A stretch of DNA of 27,444 bases from RGIG250 sp964540025 (GTDB lineage Bacteria; Bacillota; Negativicutes; Selenomonadales; Selenomonadaceae). The position numbers and the translations under genes were made by a program. Location of the stretch: contig CAZIKQ010000021.1 of NCBI GenBank assembly GCA_964540025.1, positions 1 to 27,444 on the forward strand, written 5' to 3'. Positions 1-6,305 of this stretch are shown one piece after another. Under the pieces are notes generated by a model that saw only the letters and a list, made by a program, of their open reading frames with translations, had not been told where the DNA came from and ran no database searches. Position 1 is the stretch's first letter. Each line of letters opens with the position of its first letter.

Positions 1-51
1 AGAGGTCTGCAAAACCTCTATTCCCCAGTTCGACTCTGGGTGTCGCCTCCA
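1..51 (+). tRNA. tRNA-Cys (GCA), 5' part outside the window
   Basis: The 3' two thirds of a tRNA. The anticodon stem GAGGT/ACCTC encloses the loop CTGCAAA, giving anticodon GCA (Cys). A T-arm CCCAG-TTCGACT-CTGGG (24-40) follows, then a 3' acceptor strand TGTCGCC, discriminator T at 48 and encoded CCA at 49-51. A U at the discriminator position is a known identity element of cysteine tRNAs and agrees with the anticodon. The D-arm and 5' acceptor strand lie before base 1. Confidence 0.93.
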
Positions 52-59
52 GCCGATTC

Positions 60-87
60 GGCCGTTACGGGTGTAGCGGCCTTTTTT
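60..87 (+). terminator. Rho-independent terminator of the tRNA-Cys transcript
   Basis: A 9-bp stem GGCCGTTAC / GTAGCGGCC (60-68 and 73-81, one G-U pair) with the 4-base loop GGGT is followed directly by six T (82-87). It lies 8 nt after the CCA end of the tRNA and separates that transcript from rplS. Confidence 0.88.
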
Positions 88-104
88 GTTTATGCCTGCT
101 CCAT

Positions 105-130
105 ATTTTCTCCGGCTAATCGGAGAAAAT
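105..130 (+). repeat. Perfect 10-bp inverted repeat upstream of the rplS promoter
   Basis: ATTTTCTCCG (105-114) and CGGAGAAAAT (121-130) are exact reverse complements around a 6-base loop GCTAAT. No T run follows, so it is not an ordinary terminator. It ends 25 nt before the rplS -35 element and could be a protein-binding palindrome or a backup hairpin. Function unknown. Confidence 0.55.
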
Positions 131-155
131 ACGATACAATATTTTCAAAAAATAT

Positions 156-184
156 TTGCAAATTGATTATTCGTATGTTATAGT
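156..184 (+). promoter_or_regulatory. Promoter of rplS
   Basis: TTGCAA (156-161), a 17-base spacer and TATAGT (179-184) resemble a sigma-A promoter. A TG at 176-177 adds an extended -10 element (TGTTATAGT). The predicted start, near 191, leaves a leader of about 70 nt before rplS. Confidence 0.6.
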
Positions 185-200
185 GTCTGGGTGTGTGGGT

Positions 201-239
201 GGTCCGCTGGACTGAAGAAGCGTCTTTGGCCAAGAACGC
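201..239 (+). promoter_or_regulatory. Candidate L19-type mRNA leader of rplS (two hairpins)
   Basis: Two small hairpins lie between the promoter and the ribosome site. One is GGTCC-GCT-GGACT (201-213). The other is GCGTCTT (220-226) pairing with AAGAACGC (232-239), with one bulged A and the loop TGGCC. Leaders autoregulated by L19 are known in Firmicutes. The position and size fit that idea, but I cannot confirm a covariance-model match. Confidence 0.4.
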
Positions 240-261
240 CCTTAATTAGGAGGAAATGAAA

Positions 262-603
262 ATGACCATTATCGAAGCACTGGAAAAAGAACAGCTCAGA
301 GACGACACCCCTGAATTTGCGCCTGGCGACACCGTCCGCGTCCATGTAAAGGTCGTAGAAGGCACCCGCGAACGCATACAGGTATATGAGGGCGTTGTGA
401 TCGGCCGTCAGGGTTCCGGCGTTCAGGAAATGTTCCGCGTCCGCCGCATTTCTTACGGCGTAGGCGTAGAGCGTCTCTTCCCGGTTCATTCCCCGCGCCT
501 TGCCAAGATTGAGGTTGTTCGCCGGGGCAAGGTTCGTCGTGCGAAGCTCTATTATCTCCGTCAGCGTACCGGTAAAGCAGCTCGCATCAAGGAACGCGTA
601 TAA
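262..603 (+). CDS. rplS: 50S ribosomal protein L19
   Basis: L19 sits at the 30S-50S interface of the ribosome and helps form intersubunit bridges. The 113-residue product matches the family along its whole length: an N-terminal helix with EKEQLR, the beta-barrel core FAPGDTVRVHVKVVEG, IQVYEGVVIGRQG, ISYGVGVERLFPVHSP near residues 72-87, and the basic end GKVRRAKLYYLR...GKAARIKE. Two ATGs compete for the start. The AGGAGG at 248-253 is only 2 nt from the ATG at 256 but 8 nt from the ATG at 262, so 262 is chosen; the earlier start would add just Met-Lys. It has its own promoter and leader, and a strong hairpin terminator follows immediately, so lepB probably depends on read-through. Confidence 0.96.
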   Translation: MTIIEALEKEQLRDDTPEFAPGDTVRVHVKVVEGTRERIQVYEGVVIGRQGSGVQEMFRVRRISYGVGVERLFPVHSPRLAKIEVVRRGKVRRAKLYYLRQRTGKAARIKERV

Positions 604-611
604 CACCGTTG

Positions 612-645
612 ATCGGGGGCTTGCCAGCCCCCGATTTTCTATTTT
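612..645 (+). terminator. Hairpin terminator between rplS and lepB
   Basis: A perfect 10-bp GC-rich stem ATCGGGGGCT / AGCCCCCGAT (612-621 and 626-635) with loop TGCC is followed by TTT-C-TATTTT. The U tract runs right up to the lepB ribosome site (AGGAGG, 646-651). It may act as an intra-operon attenuator that lowers lepB expression relative to rplS, since no separate lepB promoter has room here. Confidence 0.8.
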
Positions 646-656
646 AGGAGGAAATT

Positions 657-1178
657 ATGGGTTCTTTGGGCGAAGAAATCAAAGACTGGGTCGTGTCCAT
701 CGTCGTGGCGGTAGCCATGGCCCTGTTGATCCGCTATTTTGTAGTAGAACCGTATCTCGTGGATGGCCCGTCCATGCGTCCGACCCTTGACCATGCGCAG
801 CGCCTTGTAGTCAATAAATTTATCTACCGCTTCCGCGCCCCCGAGAGGGGAGAGATTCTTATTTTCAAGTATCCCAAGGATCAGAGCCGCGATTTCATCA
901 AGCGGGTAATCGCTGTCCCCGGTGATACAATCGAGATAAAAGACGGCAACGTCTTTGTAAACGAGAAGCTTCTCAGCGAGAGTTATATCCTCAGCAAGAC
1001 CCGGGGCAATTATCCCAAGTCTGTGGTTCCGGATGAGCACATTTTTGTCATGGGTGACAATCGCAATAATTCTGAGGACAGCCGCTTTAAGGATGTAGGC
1101 TTTGTACCTTATGACCTTATCAAGGGTAAGGCAATGCTGGTATTCTGGCCATTTAACGCCTTTAAGACTCTGCCGTGA
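657..1178 (+). CDS. lepB: Signal peptidase I
   Basis: Membrane-bound serine protease that removes signal peptides from exported proteins on the outer face of the cytoplasmic membrane. A single N-terminal membrane segment (about residues 11-30) is followed by the family boxes: the catalytic serine in DGPSMRPTL (Ser39), RGEILIFKYP (box C, about 64-73), the catalytic lysine in IKRVIAVPGD (Lys82), and GDNRNNSEDSR (133-143). At 173 residues with one anchor it is the Gram-positive SipS-like size, not the long two-anchor E. coli form. The AGGAGG at 646-651 lies 5 nt before the ATG. The gene follows rplS, a common pairing in Firmicutes, but a terminator stands between them. Confidence 0.95.
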   Translation: MGSLGEEIKDWVVSIVVAVAMALLIRYFVVEPYLVDGPSMRPTLDHAQRLVVNKFIYRFRAPERGEILIFKYPKDQSRDFIKRVIAVPGDTIEIKDGNVFVNEKLLSESYILSKTRGNYPKSVVPDEHIFVMGDNRNNSEDSRFKDVGFVPYDLIKGKAMLVFWPFNAFKTLP

Positions 1179-1193
1179 TTTTTGAAAAAATGG

Positions 1194-1222
1194 TTGAAAT
1201 TTCATAATTCCGGTGGTAGAAT
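1194..1222 (+). promoter_or_regulatory. Promoter of the riboflavin operon
   Basis: TTGAAA (1194-1199), a 17-base spacer and TAGAAT (1217-1222), with a TG one base before the -10 hexamer (extended -10). The expected transcription start near 1230 lies about 10 nt before the riboswitch P1 helix. Confidence 0.65.
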
Positions 1223-1239
1223 CATTTCAGTCAGATAGT

Positions 1240-1356
1240 AAATCTTTGGGGCGGGGTGCAATTCCCCACCGGCGGTAAAGCCCGCGAGCTCGTCCTTATG
1301 AGCATGATTCGGTGAAATTCCGGAGCCGACAGTAAAGTCTGGATGATAAAAGATTT
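1240..1356 (+). promoter_or_regulatory. FMN riboswitch (RFN element)
   Basis: The conserved RFN core is clearly readable: GGGGCGGGGTGCAATTCCCC, ACCGGCGGTAAAGCCCGCGAGC-like P3 sequence, GATTCGGTGAAATTCCGGAGCCGACAGT-like P4/P5 sequence, and AGTCTGGATG before the closing strand. P1 is a perfect 8-bp helix, AAATCTTT (1240-1247) with AAAGATTT (1349-1356). Such aptamers bind flavin mononucleotide and shut off riboflavin genes when FMN is plentiful. A terminator follows 29 nt later, so control is by transcription attenuation of ribD-ribE-ribBA-ribH-hslO. Confidence 0.97.
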
Positions 1357-1384
1357 AAGCAGCAGTTAATGGATTTGCTTTACC

Positions 1385-1417
1385 CGCCCCGTCAGGTTGA
1401 CGGGGCGTTTTTGTTTT
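1385..1417 (+). terminator. Riboswitch-controlled terminator before ribD
   Basis: A perfect 10-bp stem CGCCCCGTCA / TGACGGGGCG (1385-1394 and 1398-1407) with loop GGT is followed by TTTTTGTTTT. Its 5' arm overlaps 1377-1388 (GCTTTACCCGCC), which can instead pair with GGCGGTAAAGC inside the aptamer (1271-1281; 11 pairs, one bulged C). It also overlaps 1383-1390 (CCCGCCCC), an exact complement of GGGGCGGG at 1248-1255. Either alternative would be an antiterminator that FMN binding prevents. Confidence 0.92.
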
Positions 1418-1462
1418 AGCGGTACACTGCTTGTTTTTTGTTTCAGTTAAGGAGGGAATACA

Positions 1463-2740
1463 GTGCATGATGAAAAATATATGCAGCTTGCTCTTCAGTA
1501 CGCTTCCTTCGGCAAGGGGCGCACTTCGCCGAATCCCTTGGTAGGCGCGGTCATCGTTAAGGATGGGCGGATAGTGGGAACCGGCTGGCATCGGAAAGCC
1601 GGCACGCCTCACGCGGAAATTCACGCCCTGAACATGGCGGGGGATTTAGCCAAAGGGGCAACCATCTACGTTACCCTTGAACCATGCGCTCATGAAGGCC
1701 GTACAGGCCCCTGCGCGGAAGCGCTGGTAAAGGCGGGGATTGCCCGGGCTGTCGTTGCGGTTATCGATCCTAATCCCGAGGTTTCGGGAAAGGGCATTGA
1801 TATCCTCAAAAAGGCGGGGATCGATGTTACCGTGGGAGTTTGTGAGGGTGAAGCAAAGCGGCTGATGGAGGTTTTCCTGAAGTGGATCGCGACAGGCCGT
1901 CCCTTTACCGTTTGGAAGACGGCCATGTCCCTGGACGGAAAGATTGCTACATCCGGCGGCGAATCCCAATGGATAACCGGTGACGAGGCCCGGGCTTTCG
2001 GACATGGGCTGCGGGATGAATACGATGCCATAATGATCGGGATTGGAACAGTGCTGGCTGATGACCCTTCTCTGACCACGCGGCTGAACGAGGGAGTTCA
2101 GAAACCGCTGGCGGAAGGACGGTGGGTGGCGGCGGCTCTGGCTGATAAGAACATAACGCCGGCCGGGCACTCTCCGGTGCGGATAGTCGTCGACAGCCTG
2201 GCCAGGACTCCGCTGGACAGCAAGGTGGTAACTGACGGCAAGGCGGCAACGATCATCGCCGTGTCGCCAAAGGCTCCGGCCCAGCGGATCGCGGCCCTTC
2301 GTCAGGCAGGGGTCGAAGTCCTGATGGTTCCTCAAGATTCCCAAAATTCTAAAAATCCCAAGGCTTCAAAGGCTTTGGAGGCTTCCGGGTCTGCTGAGTC
2401 CCCCGAGTCTCCGGAAGCTTCCGATTCCGCTGAGCTTTCTGAGGAAACGGCGGGAAAGGTCAATCTGACCAGGCTTATGGAAATGCTGGGGGATAAGAGC
2501 CGGGGGATAACTTCTGTTTTGGTTGAGGGCGGCGGTACTTTAGCCTTTTCCCTGCTGAAGGCCGGTCTGGTAGATAAGGTTCACGCTTTTGTATCGCCTT
2601 TGCTTTTGGGCGGACAGGAGGCAAAGGGCGCCCTGGGGGGGACAGGCTTCAGCCATCTTGCGGAGGCTCCCCGTCTGAAGGATGTAACGACGGAATTTTT
2701 AGGCAGAGATATACATATAACGGGATATATTTCAAGGTAA
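1463..2740 (+). CDS. ribD: Bifunctional diaminohydroxyphosphoribosylaminopyrimidine deaminase / 5-amino-6-(5-phosphoribosylamino)uracil reductase
   Basis: Carries out the second and third steps of riboflavin synthesis from GTP: deamination, then NADPH reduction of the ribosyl side chain. The N-terminal zinc deaminase domain shows TSPNPLVGAV, HAE (50-52) and PCAHEGRTGPC with Cys75 and Cys84. The reductase domain starts near 147 (RPFTVWKTAMSLDGKIAT) and includes LVEGGGTLAFSLL (354-366). At 425 residues it is about 60 longer than usual. One extra stretch is at about 211-236; the other, 291-332, is a Ser/Glu/Ala/Pro-rich low-complexity segment. Start: GTG at 1463, 7 nt after AAGGAGG (1449-1455); it gives the family-typical N-terminus HDEKYMQLAL. 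First gene after the FMN riboswitch terminator. Confidence 0.95.
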   Translation: MHDEKYMQLALQYASFGKGRTSPNPLVGAVIVKDGRIVGTGWHRKAGTPHAEIHALNMAGDLAKGATIYVTLEPCAHEGRTGPCAEALVKAGIARAVVAVIDPNPEVSGKGIDILKKAGIDVTVGVCEGEAKRLMEVFLKWIATGRPFTVWKTAMSLDGKIATSGGESQWITGDEARAFGHGLRDEYDAIMIGIGTVLADDPSLTTRLNEGVQKPLAEGRWVAAALADKNITPAGHSPVRIVVDSLARTPLDSKVVTDGKAATIIAVSPKAPAQRIAALRQAGVEVLMVPQDSQNSKNPKASKALEASGSAESPESPEASDSAELSEETAGKVNLTRLMEMLGDKSRGITSVLVEGGGTLAFSLLKAGLVDKVHAFVSPLLLGGQEAKGALGGTGFSHLAEAPRLKDVTTEFLGRDIHITGYISR

Positions 2741-2744
2741 TCAT

Positions 2745-3416
2745 ATGTTTACAGGTTTAATAGAAGAGGTTGGCATCGTAAGATGCGTCGATAAGTCCAG
2801 AGGAAAAATTTACGTTGAGGCCAGGTTTGTAACCAGCGATACAAAGAGGAAGCCACTGGCAATAGGTGACAGCATTGCCGTGAACGGCGCCTGTCTCACG
2901 GTGGTAGATTTTTCTTCCGGCGGTTTTACGGCGGACGTGATGCCGGAGACTTTCCGCCGCACCGGTTTGGGAGAATTGTCCAAAGGCCGTCCGGTCAACC
3001 TTGAACGGGCAATGGCCGCTGACGGACGCTTTGGCGGTCATATCGTCTCCGGCCATATTGACGGCTGCGGAAAAATTTTGCAAATAGAGGAAGAAGGAAA
3101 TGCGGTTCTCATTACAATTTCAGCCGGAGATGGTATCCTGCGGCAGGTAGCGGAAAAAGGGAGCATAGCCATTGACGGCATAAGTCTCACGGTGGCGAAG
3201 GTTACCGGTCAGGACTTTACCGTATCTTTGATCCCCCATACGGTGAAGATGACGAATCTCCTTAGCCGTAAGGTGGGAGATATGGTCAATCTCGAGACCG
3301 ATATACTGGCAAAATATGTGGAGCGCCTGCTGTCCTTTGGCGGCAATTCCGGCAATTTAACAGAGAATAAAAAAATCTCCATTACCAGAGCATTTCTGGC
3401 GGAAAATGGATTTTAG
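2745..3416 (+). CDS. ribE: Riboflavin synthase, alpha chain
   Basis: Converts two molecules of 6,7-dimethyl-8-ribityllumazine into riboflavin plus the pyrimidine used by RibH. The typical N-terminus MFTGLIEEVG is present. Two homologous lumazine-binding barrels follow, each with its own ligand loop: GDSIAVNGACLTV (41-53) and GSIAIDGISLTV (139-150). GGHIVSGHIDG (98-107) joins the halves, and a C-terminal trimerisation helix ends in FLAENGF. Length 223 is slightly above the usual 200-215, with the extra residues just before the C-terminus (about 197-212). It starts 4 nt after the ribD stop without a strong ribosome site of its own (only AAGG), suggesting translational coupling. Also called ribC in some genomes. 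Confidence 0.96.
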   Translation: MFTGLIEEVGIVRCVDKSRGKIYVEARFVTSDTKRKPLAIGDSIAVNGACLTVVDFSSGGFTADVMPETFRRTGLGELSKGRPVNLERAMAADGRFGGHIVSGHIDGCGKILQIEEEGNAVLITISAGDGILRQVAEKGSIAIDGISLTVAKVTGQDFTVSLIPHTVKMTNLLSRKVGDMVNLETDILAKYVERLLSFGGNSGNLTENKKISITRAFLAENGF

Positions 3417-3427
3417 GAGTGAATAAA

Positions 3428-4630
3428 ATGGCTTTTGCCACAGTAGAAACAGCTATCGACGATATTAAGAACGGCCGCATGGTGGTGGTCGTTGATGATG
3501 AAGACAGAGAAAATGAAGGGGATATCATAGTTGCCGCTGAGACTGTTACTCCGGCCCAGATAAATTTCATGGCGACCTACGCTAAGGGGCTTATTTGTAT
3601 GCCCATTGACGGGGAGGCCCTTGACCGGCTGGAGATTGGTCAGATGGTTTCCAACAATACGGATAATCATGAAACCGCCTTTACGGTTTCCGTGGATGCC
3701 TACGATACTACCACCGGCATTTCCGCTTTTGAAAGATGTCAGACGGTTAAGAAGTTCCTTGATCCGGCGGCCAAGCCCTCCAGCTTCCGCCGCCCCGGTC
3801 ATGTTTTTCCCCTGCGCTCTGTGCGGGGGGGCGTTCTTCGTCGGGCCGGGCATACGGAAACCACTACCGATTTAGCCCGTCTGGCTGGTTTTTATCCCTG
3901 TGGTCTCTGCTGTGAGATTATGGCTGATGACGGTAATATGATGCGGACCCCTGAGCTGATGACATTTGCCGAAAATCATGGTCTGCACATCATCACCGTT
4001 CAGTCTCTTATCGAGTACCGAAAGCGGACCGAGACGCTGGTCAGGCAGATTGCTGATGTTGATTTTCCCAGCCGCTATGGTCATTTCCGCATTAAGGCCT
4101 TTGAAAACAGTCTGGACAACAAGTGCCATCTGGCCATAATAAAGGGAGATGTAAAGGGCAAAGAGAATGTTCTTGTCAGGGTTCATAGCGAATGTCTCAC
4201 CGGCGACGCCCTGGGCTCCCTGCGCTGTGATTGCGGCGACCAGCTGCAGCAGGCGTTGAAGCGGATCGAGGCGGAAGGTGAGGGCGTTGTCCTCTATATG
4301 CGCCAGGAGGGCAGAGGGATCGGTCTGGCCAACAAGATGCGGGCTTATGCCATACAGGATGAGGGCAAGGATACGGTAGAGGCCAATATTCTGCTGGGCT
4401 TTAAGGCTGATCTGAGGGATTACGGGATCGGGGCGCAGATTTTGTCAGAGCTGGGGCTTTCAACTATCCGCCTTATGACCAATAATCCAGCCAAACGGGC
4501 AGGCTTGGAGGGCTACGGTCTCACTATTACCGAGCGGGTGCCGATTGTGATCGACGCCACTCCCTACGATGCCAAATATTTGGTGGTAAAGCGCGAAAAG
4601 ATGGGACATCTGTTGGAAGAGAACAAGTGA
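3428..4630 (+). CDS. ribBA: Bifunctional 3,4-dihydroxy-2-butanone-4-phosphate synthase / GTP cyclohydrolase II
   Basis: Supplies both branches of riboflavin synthesis. The N-terminal domain makes the 4-carbon unit from ribulose 5-phosphate: acidic metal loop DDEDRENEGD (23-32), RRPGHVFPLR (121-130), RRAGHTETTTDLARLAG (138-154). The C-terminal domain opens GTP: RVHSECLTGD and SLRCDCGDQ, with zinc cysteines at 256, 267 and 269, then MRQEGRGIGLANKM (291-304). At 400 residues it is the standard fused form. A GTG at 3419 is in frame, but it overlaps the ribosome site AGGAG (3415-3419). The ATG at 3428 is 8 nt after that site and is chosen. The ribE stop codon overlaps this ribosome site, so the two genes are tightly coupled. 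Confidence 0.95.
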   Translation: MAFATVETAIDDIKNGRMVVVVDDEDRENEGDIIVAAETVTPAQINFMATYAKGLICMPIDGEALDRLEIGQMVSNNTDNHETAFTVSVDAYDTTTGISAFERCQTVKKFLDPAAKPSSFRRPGHVFPLRSVRGGVLRRAGHTETTTDLARLAGFYPCGLCCEIMADDGNMMRTPELMTFAENHGLHIITVQSLIEYRKRTETLVRQIADVDFPSRYGHFRIKAFENSLDNKCHLAIIKGDVKGKENVLVRVHSECLTGDALGSLRCDCGDQLQQALKRIEAEGEGVVLYMRQEGRGIGLANKMRAYAIQDEGKDTVEANILLGFKADLRDYGIGAQILSELGLSTIRLMTNNPAKRAGLEGYGLTITERVPIVIDATPYDAKYLVVKREKMGHLLEENK

Positions 4631-4689
4631 CGGACGATTTGTAGAGTAAGTTAAACAACGGCAAGATTTATTTAACAGGAGGAGAAATT

Positions 4690-5253
4690 ATGGCGAACGT
4701 TATTGAAGGAAAATATAATGGCGAGGGACTGTGCATTGGTATTGTTGCCTCCCGTTTCAATGAATTTATTACTAACAAGCTGGTGGGAGGGGCCCTTGAC
4801 ACCCTGAAGCGTCACGGGGTTGAGGATGATGACATCGATATTGCCTGGGTACCGGGTGCCTTTGAAATCCCCCTAATCGCAAAGAGAATGGCCGGTTCCG
4901 GCCGTTATGACGCTGTTATTTGTCTCGGTGCGGTCATCAGAGGCGCTACTACTCATTACGATTATGTTTGTGCCGAGGTTTCCAAAGGAATAGCTCAGGT
5001 TGCCATGCAGACAGATGTGCCGGTGCTTTTCGGCGTCCTGACCACGGAAAATATTGAGCAGGCTATTGAACGGGCCGGTACCAAGGCGGGAAATAAGGGC
5101 AACGATTGCGCTATGGCCGCCCTTGAAATGGCCGGACTGATGGAAGAATTTGACGACATAGAGGACGATGCAGGCGGATATCTGGATTTTGAAGATGATG
5201 CCCGGCTGACTGACGATAAGGATGATAATCCGATAAAGATTGTTGAGGAGTAA
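4690..5253 (+). CDS. ribH: 6,7-dimethyl-8-ribityllumazine synthase with an acidic C-terminal tail
   Basis: Condenses the RibBA and RibD products to lumazine, the substrate of RibE. Family members form pentamers or 60-subunit shells. Visible motifs are GIVASRFNEFIT (17-28), WVPGAFEIPL (53-62), the active-site His89 in GATTHYDYVC (85-94) and GVLTTENIEQA (115-125). The catalytic domain ends near residue 151, the normal family length. A further 36 residues follow, about half of them Asp or Glu (EEFDDIEDDAG..., ...DDKDDNPIKIVEE). The tail has no counterpart that I recognise. The gene has a strong AGGAGG (4677-4682) and a 59-nt gap after ribBA; its stop codon overlaps the first possible hslO ATG. 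Confidence 0.95.
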   Translation: MANVIEGKYNGEGLCIGIVASRFNEFITNKLVGGALDTLKRHGVEDDDIDIAWVPGAFEIPLIAKRMAGSGRYDAVICLGAVIRGATTHYDYVCAEVSKGIAQVAMQTDVPVLFGVLTTENIEQAIERAGTKAGNKGNDCAMAALEMAGLMEEFDDIEDDAGGYLDFEDDARLTDDKDDNPIKIVEE

Positions 5254-5255
5254 TG

Positions 5256-6143
5256 ATGGATCAGCTTGTAAAGGCTACAGCGGGGGACGTGCGTATATAC
5301 GTAGCGGTAACAACCGATTTGGTATCGGAGGGAGCAAGGCGCCACCAGTGCAGCGCCTTGGCGGCAGCTGCGCTGGGACGCACTATGACCGGTGCGCTTC
5401 TCATGGCGGCAAACCTGAAAAATCAGGAGGCCATTACGCTGTCTTTCAACGGTAATGGTCCGCTGGGCAGGGTGGTGGCCGATGCCAATAATAACGGTTT
5501 TGTCCGGGGCTATGTTCAGCATCCTGAGGTGGAGCTGCCCCTTACCAATGGGAAGCTTTCTGTCGGTCAGGGCATTGGCCACGGTCTTCTTAATGTAACC
5601 CGTTTTACCGGAATCGGCGATCCTCAGTCCGGCAGCGTTGAGATTCTCAGCGGTGAGGTTGCAGAGGACCTTACCCGTTACCTTTTCTATTCAGAGCAGA
5701 CGCCTTCGGCCGTTTCCCTTGGTGTGCTGGTGGGGACTGATCTGTCCGTTCTTGCGGCTGGCGGTTTTATAGTGCAGCCGCTTCCGGAGGCCGGGGATGA
5801 TACCATTGACCGCCTGGAGGGAAATGTCGCTGAGCTGAAGCCTGTTTCCCAACTGGTGAAGGATGGCCTGGGTCCCAAAGAAATTATTGCTGCGGTTCTT
5901 CGGGGATTTGGGGAGATCGAGTATCTTTCCGCCACTGATTTGGCTTTTAAGTGTCAATGCTCCCGAGTCCGGACTGAGGATATGCTGGTGGCCCTGGCTC
6001 CCGCCGATAGAAAGTCGCTCATTGATGATGGCCAGGCTGAGGTTTGCTGTTCCTTCTGTGGGGAGAAGTATCAGTTCAGCAAGGAAGATTTGATAATCAT
6101 TGACAATGTGGCCAGGAAGCTGGCAGAAATGCGGGCAAAGTAA
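5256..6143 (+). CDS. hslO: Redox-regulated molecular chaperone Hsp33
   Basis: Cytosolic holdase that protects unfolding proteins under oxidative and heat stress. It is switched on when its zinc-binding cysteines form disulfides. The 295-residue product has the N-terminal family pattern (LVKATAGDVRIYVA, RRHQCSALAAAALGRTMTG, GRVVADANNNGFVRGYV) and the C-terminal redox switch: CQC (Cys233, Cys235) and CSFC (Cys265, Cys268), with an additional Cys264. ATGs exist at 5253 (overlapping the ribH stop, TAATG) and 5256. The GAGGAG at 5245-5250 is better spaced for 5256. Being coupled to ribH and ahead of the operon terminator, it should share FMN riboswitch control, an unexpected assignment for a stress chaperone. 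Confidence 0.94.
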   Translation: MDQLVKATAGDVRIYVAVTTDLVSEGARRHQCSALAAAALGRTMTGALLMAANLKNQEAITLSFNGNGPLGRVVADANNNGFVRGYVQHPEVELPLTNGKLSVGQGIGHGLLNVTRFTGIGDPQSGSVEILSGEVAEDLTRYLFYSEQTPSAVSLGVLVGTDLSVLAAGGFIVQPLPEAGDDTIDRLEGNVAELKPVSQLVKDGLGPKEIIAAVLRGFGEIEYLSATDLAFKCQCSRVRTEDMLVALAPADRKSLIDDGQAEVCCSFCGEKYQFSKEDLIIIDNVARKLAEMRAK

Positions 6144-6195
6144 GGGAAGAATTGAGCCTTCCCCCTGATAACAGAATACCTTTGAGAAATTTTTC

Positions 6196-6232
6196 ATCCC
6201 GGCAGATTAGAATAACCTGTCGGGATTTTCTG
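6196..6232 (+). terminator. Terminator at the end of the rib-hslO operon
   Basis: A 10-bp stem ATCCCGGCAG / CTGTCGGGAT (6196-6205 and 6217-6226, one G-U pair) with an 11-base loop is followed by a short T-rich stretch (TTTTCTGTTG). The T tract is modest, so termination may be partial. Confidence 0.75.
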
Positions 6233-6248
6233 TTGCAAATGCCGAAAA

Positions 6249-6278
6249 TTGACATAAACAGCGAAATTAAGGTAGAAT
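6249..6278 (+). promoter_or_regulatory. Promoter of the wecA/tagO-like - wecB unit
   Basis: Consensus TTGACA (6249-6254), an 18-base spacer and TAGAAT (6273-6278). It lies between the hslO terminator and the next ribosome site (AAAGGAGA, 6291-6298), leaving a very short leader. Confidence 0.65.
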
Positions 6279-6305
6279 AACGGTTTAGAAAAAGGAGAGA
6301 GTGAA

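Noticed and set aside
178..606. 142-codon minus-strand open frame across rplS
   Set aside because: It mirrors the conserved rplS gene, has no family-like sequence and no ribosome site; a codon-bias shadow. The same holds for the other long antisense frames over ribD, glmS, proS and clpC.
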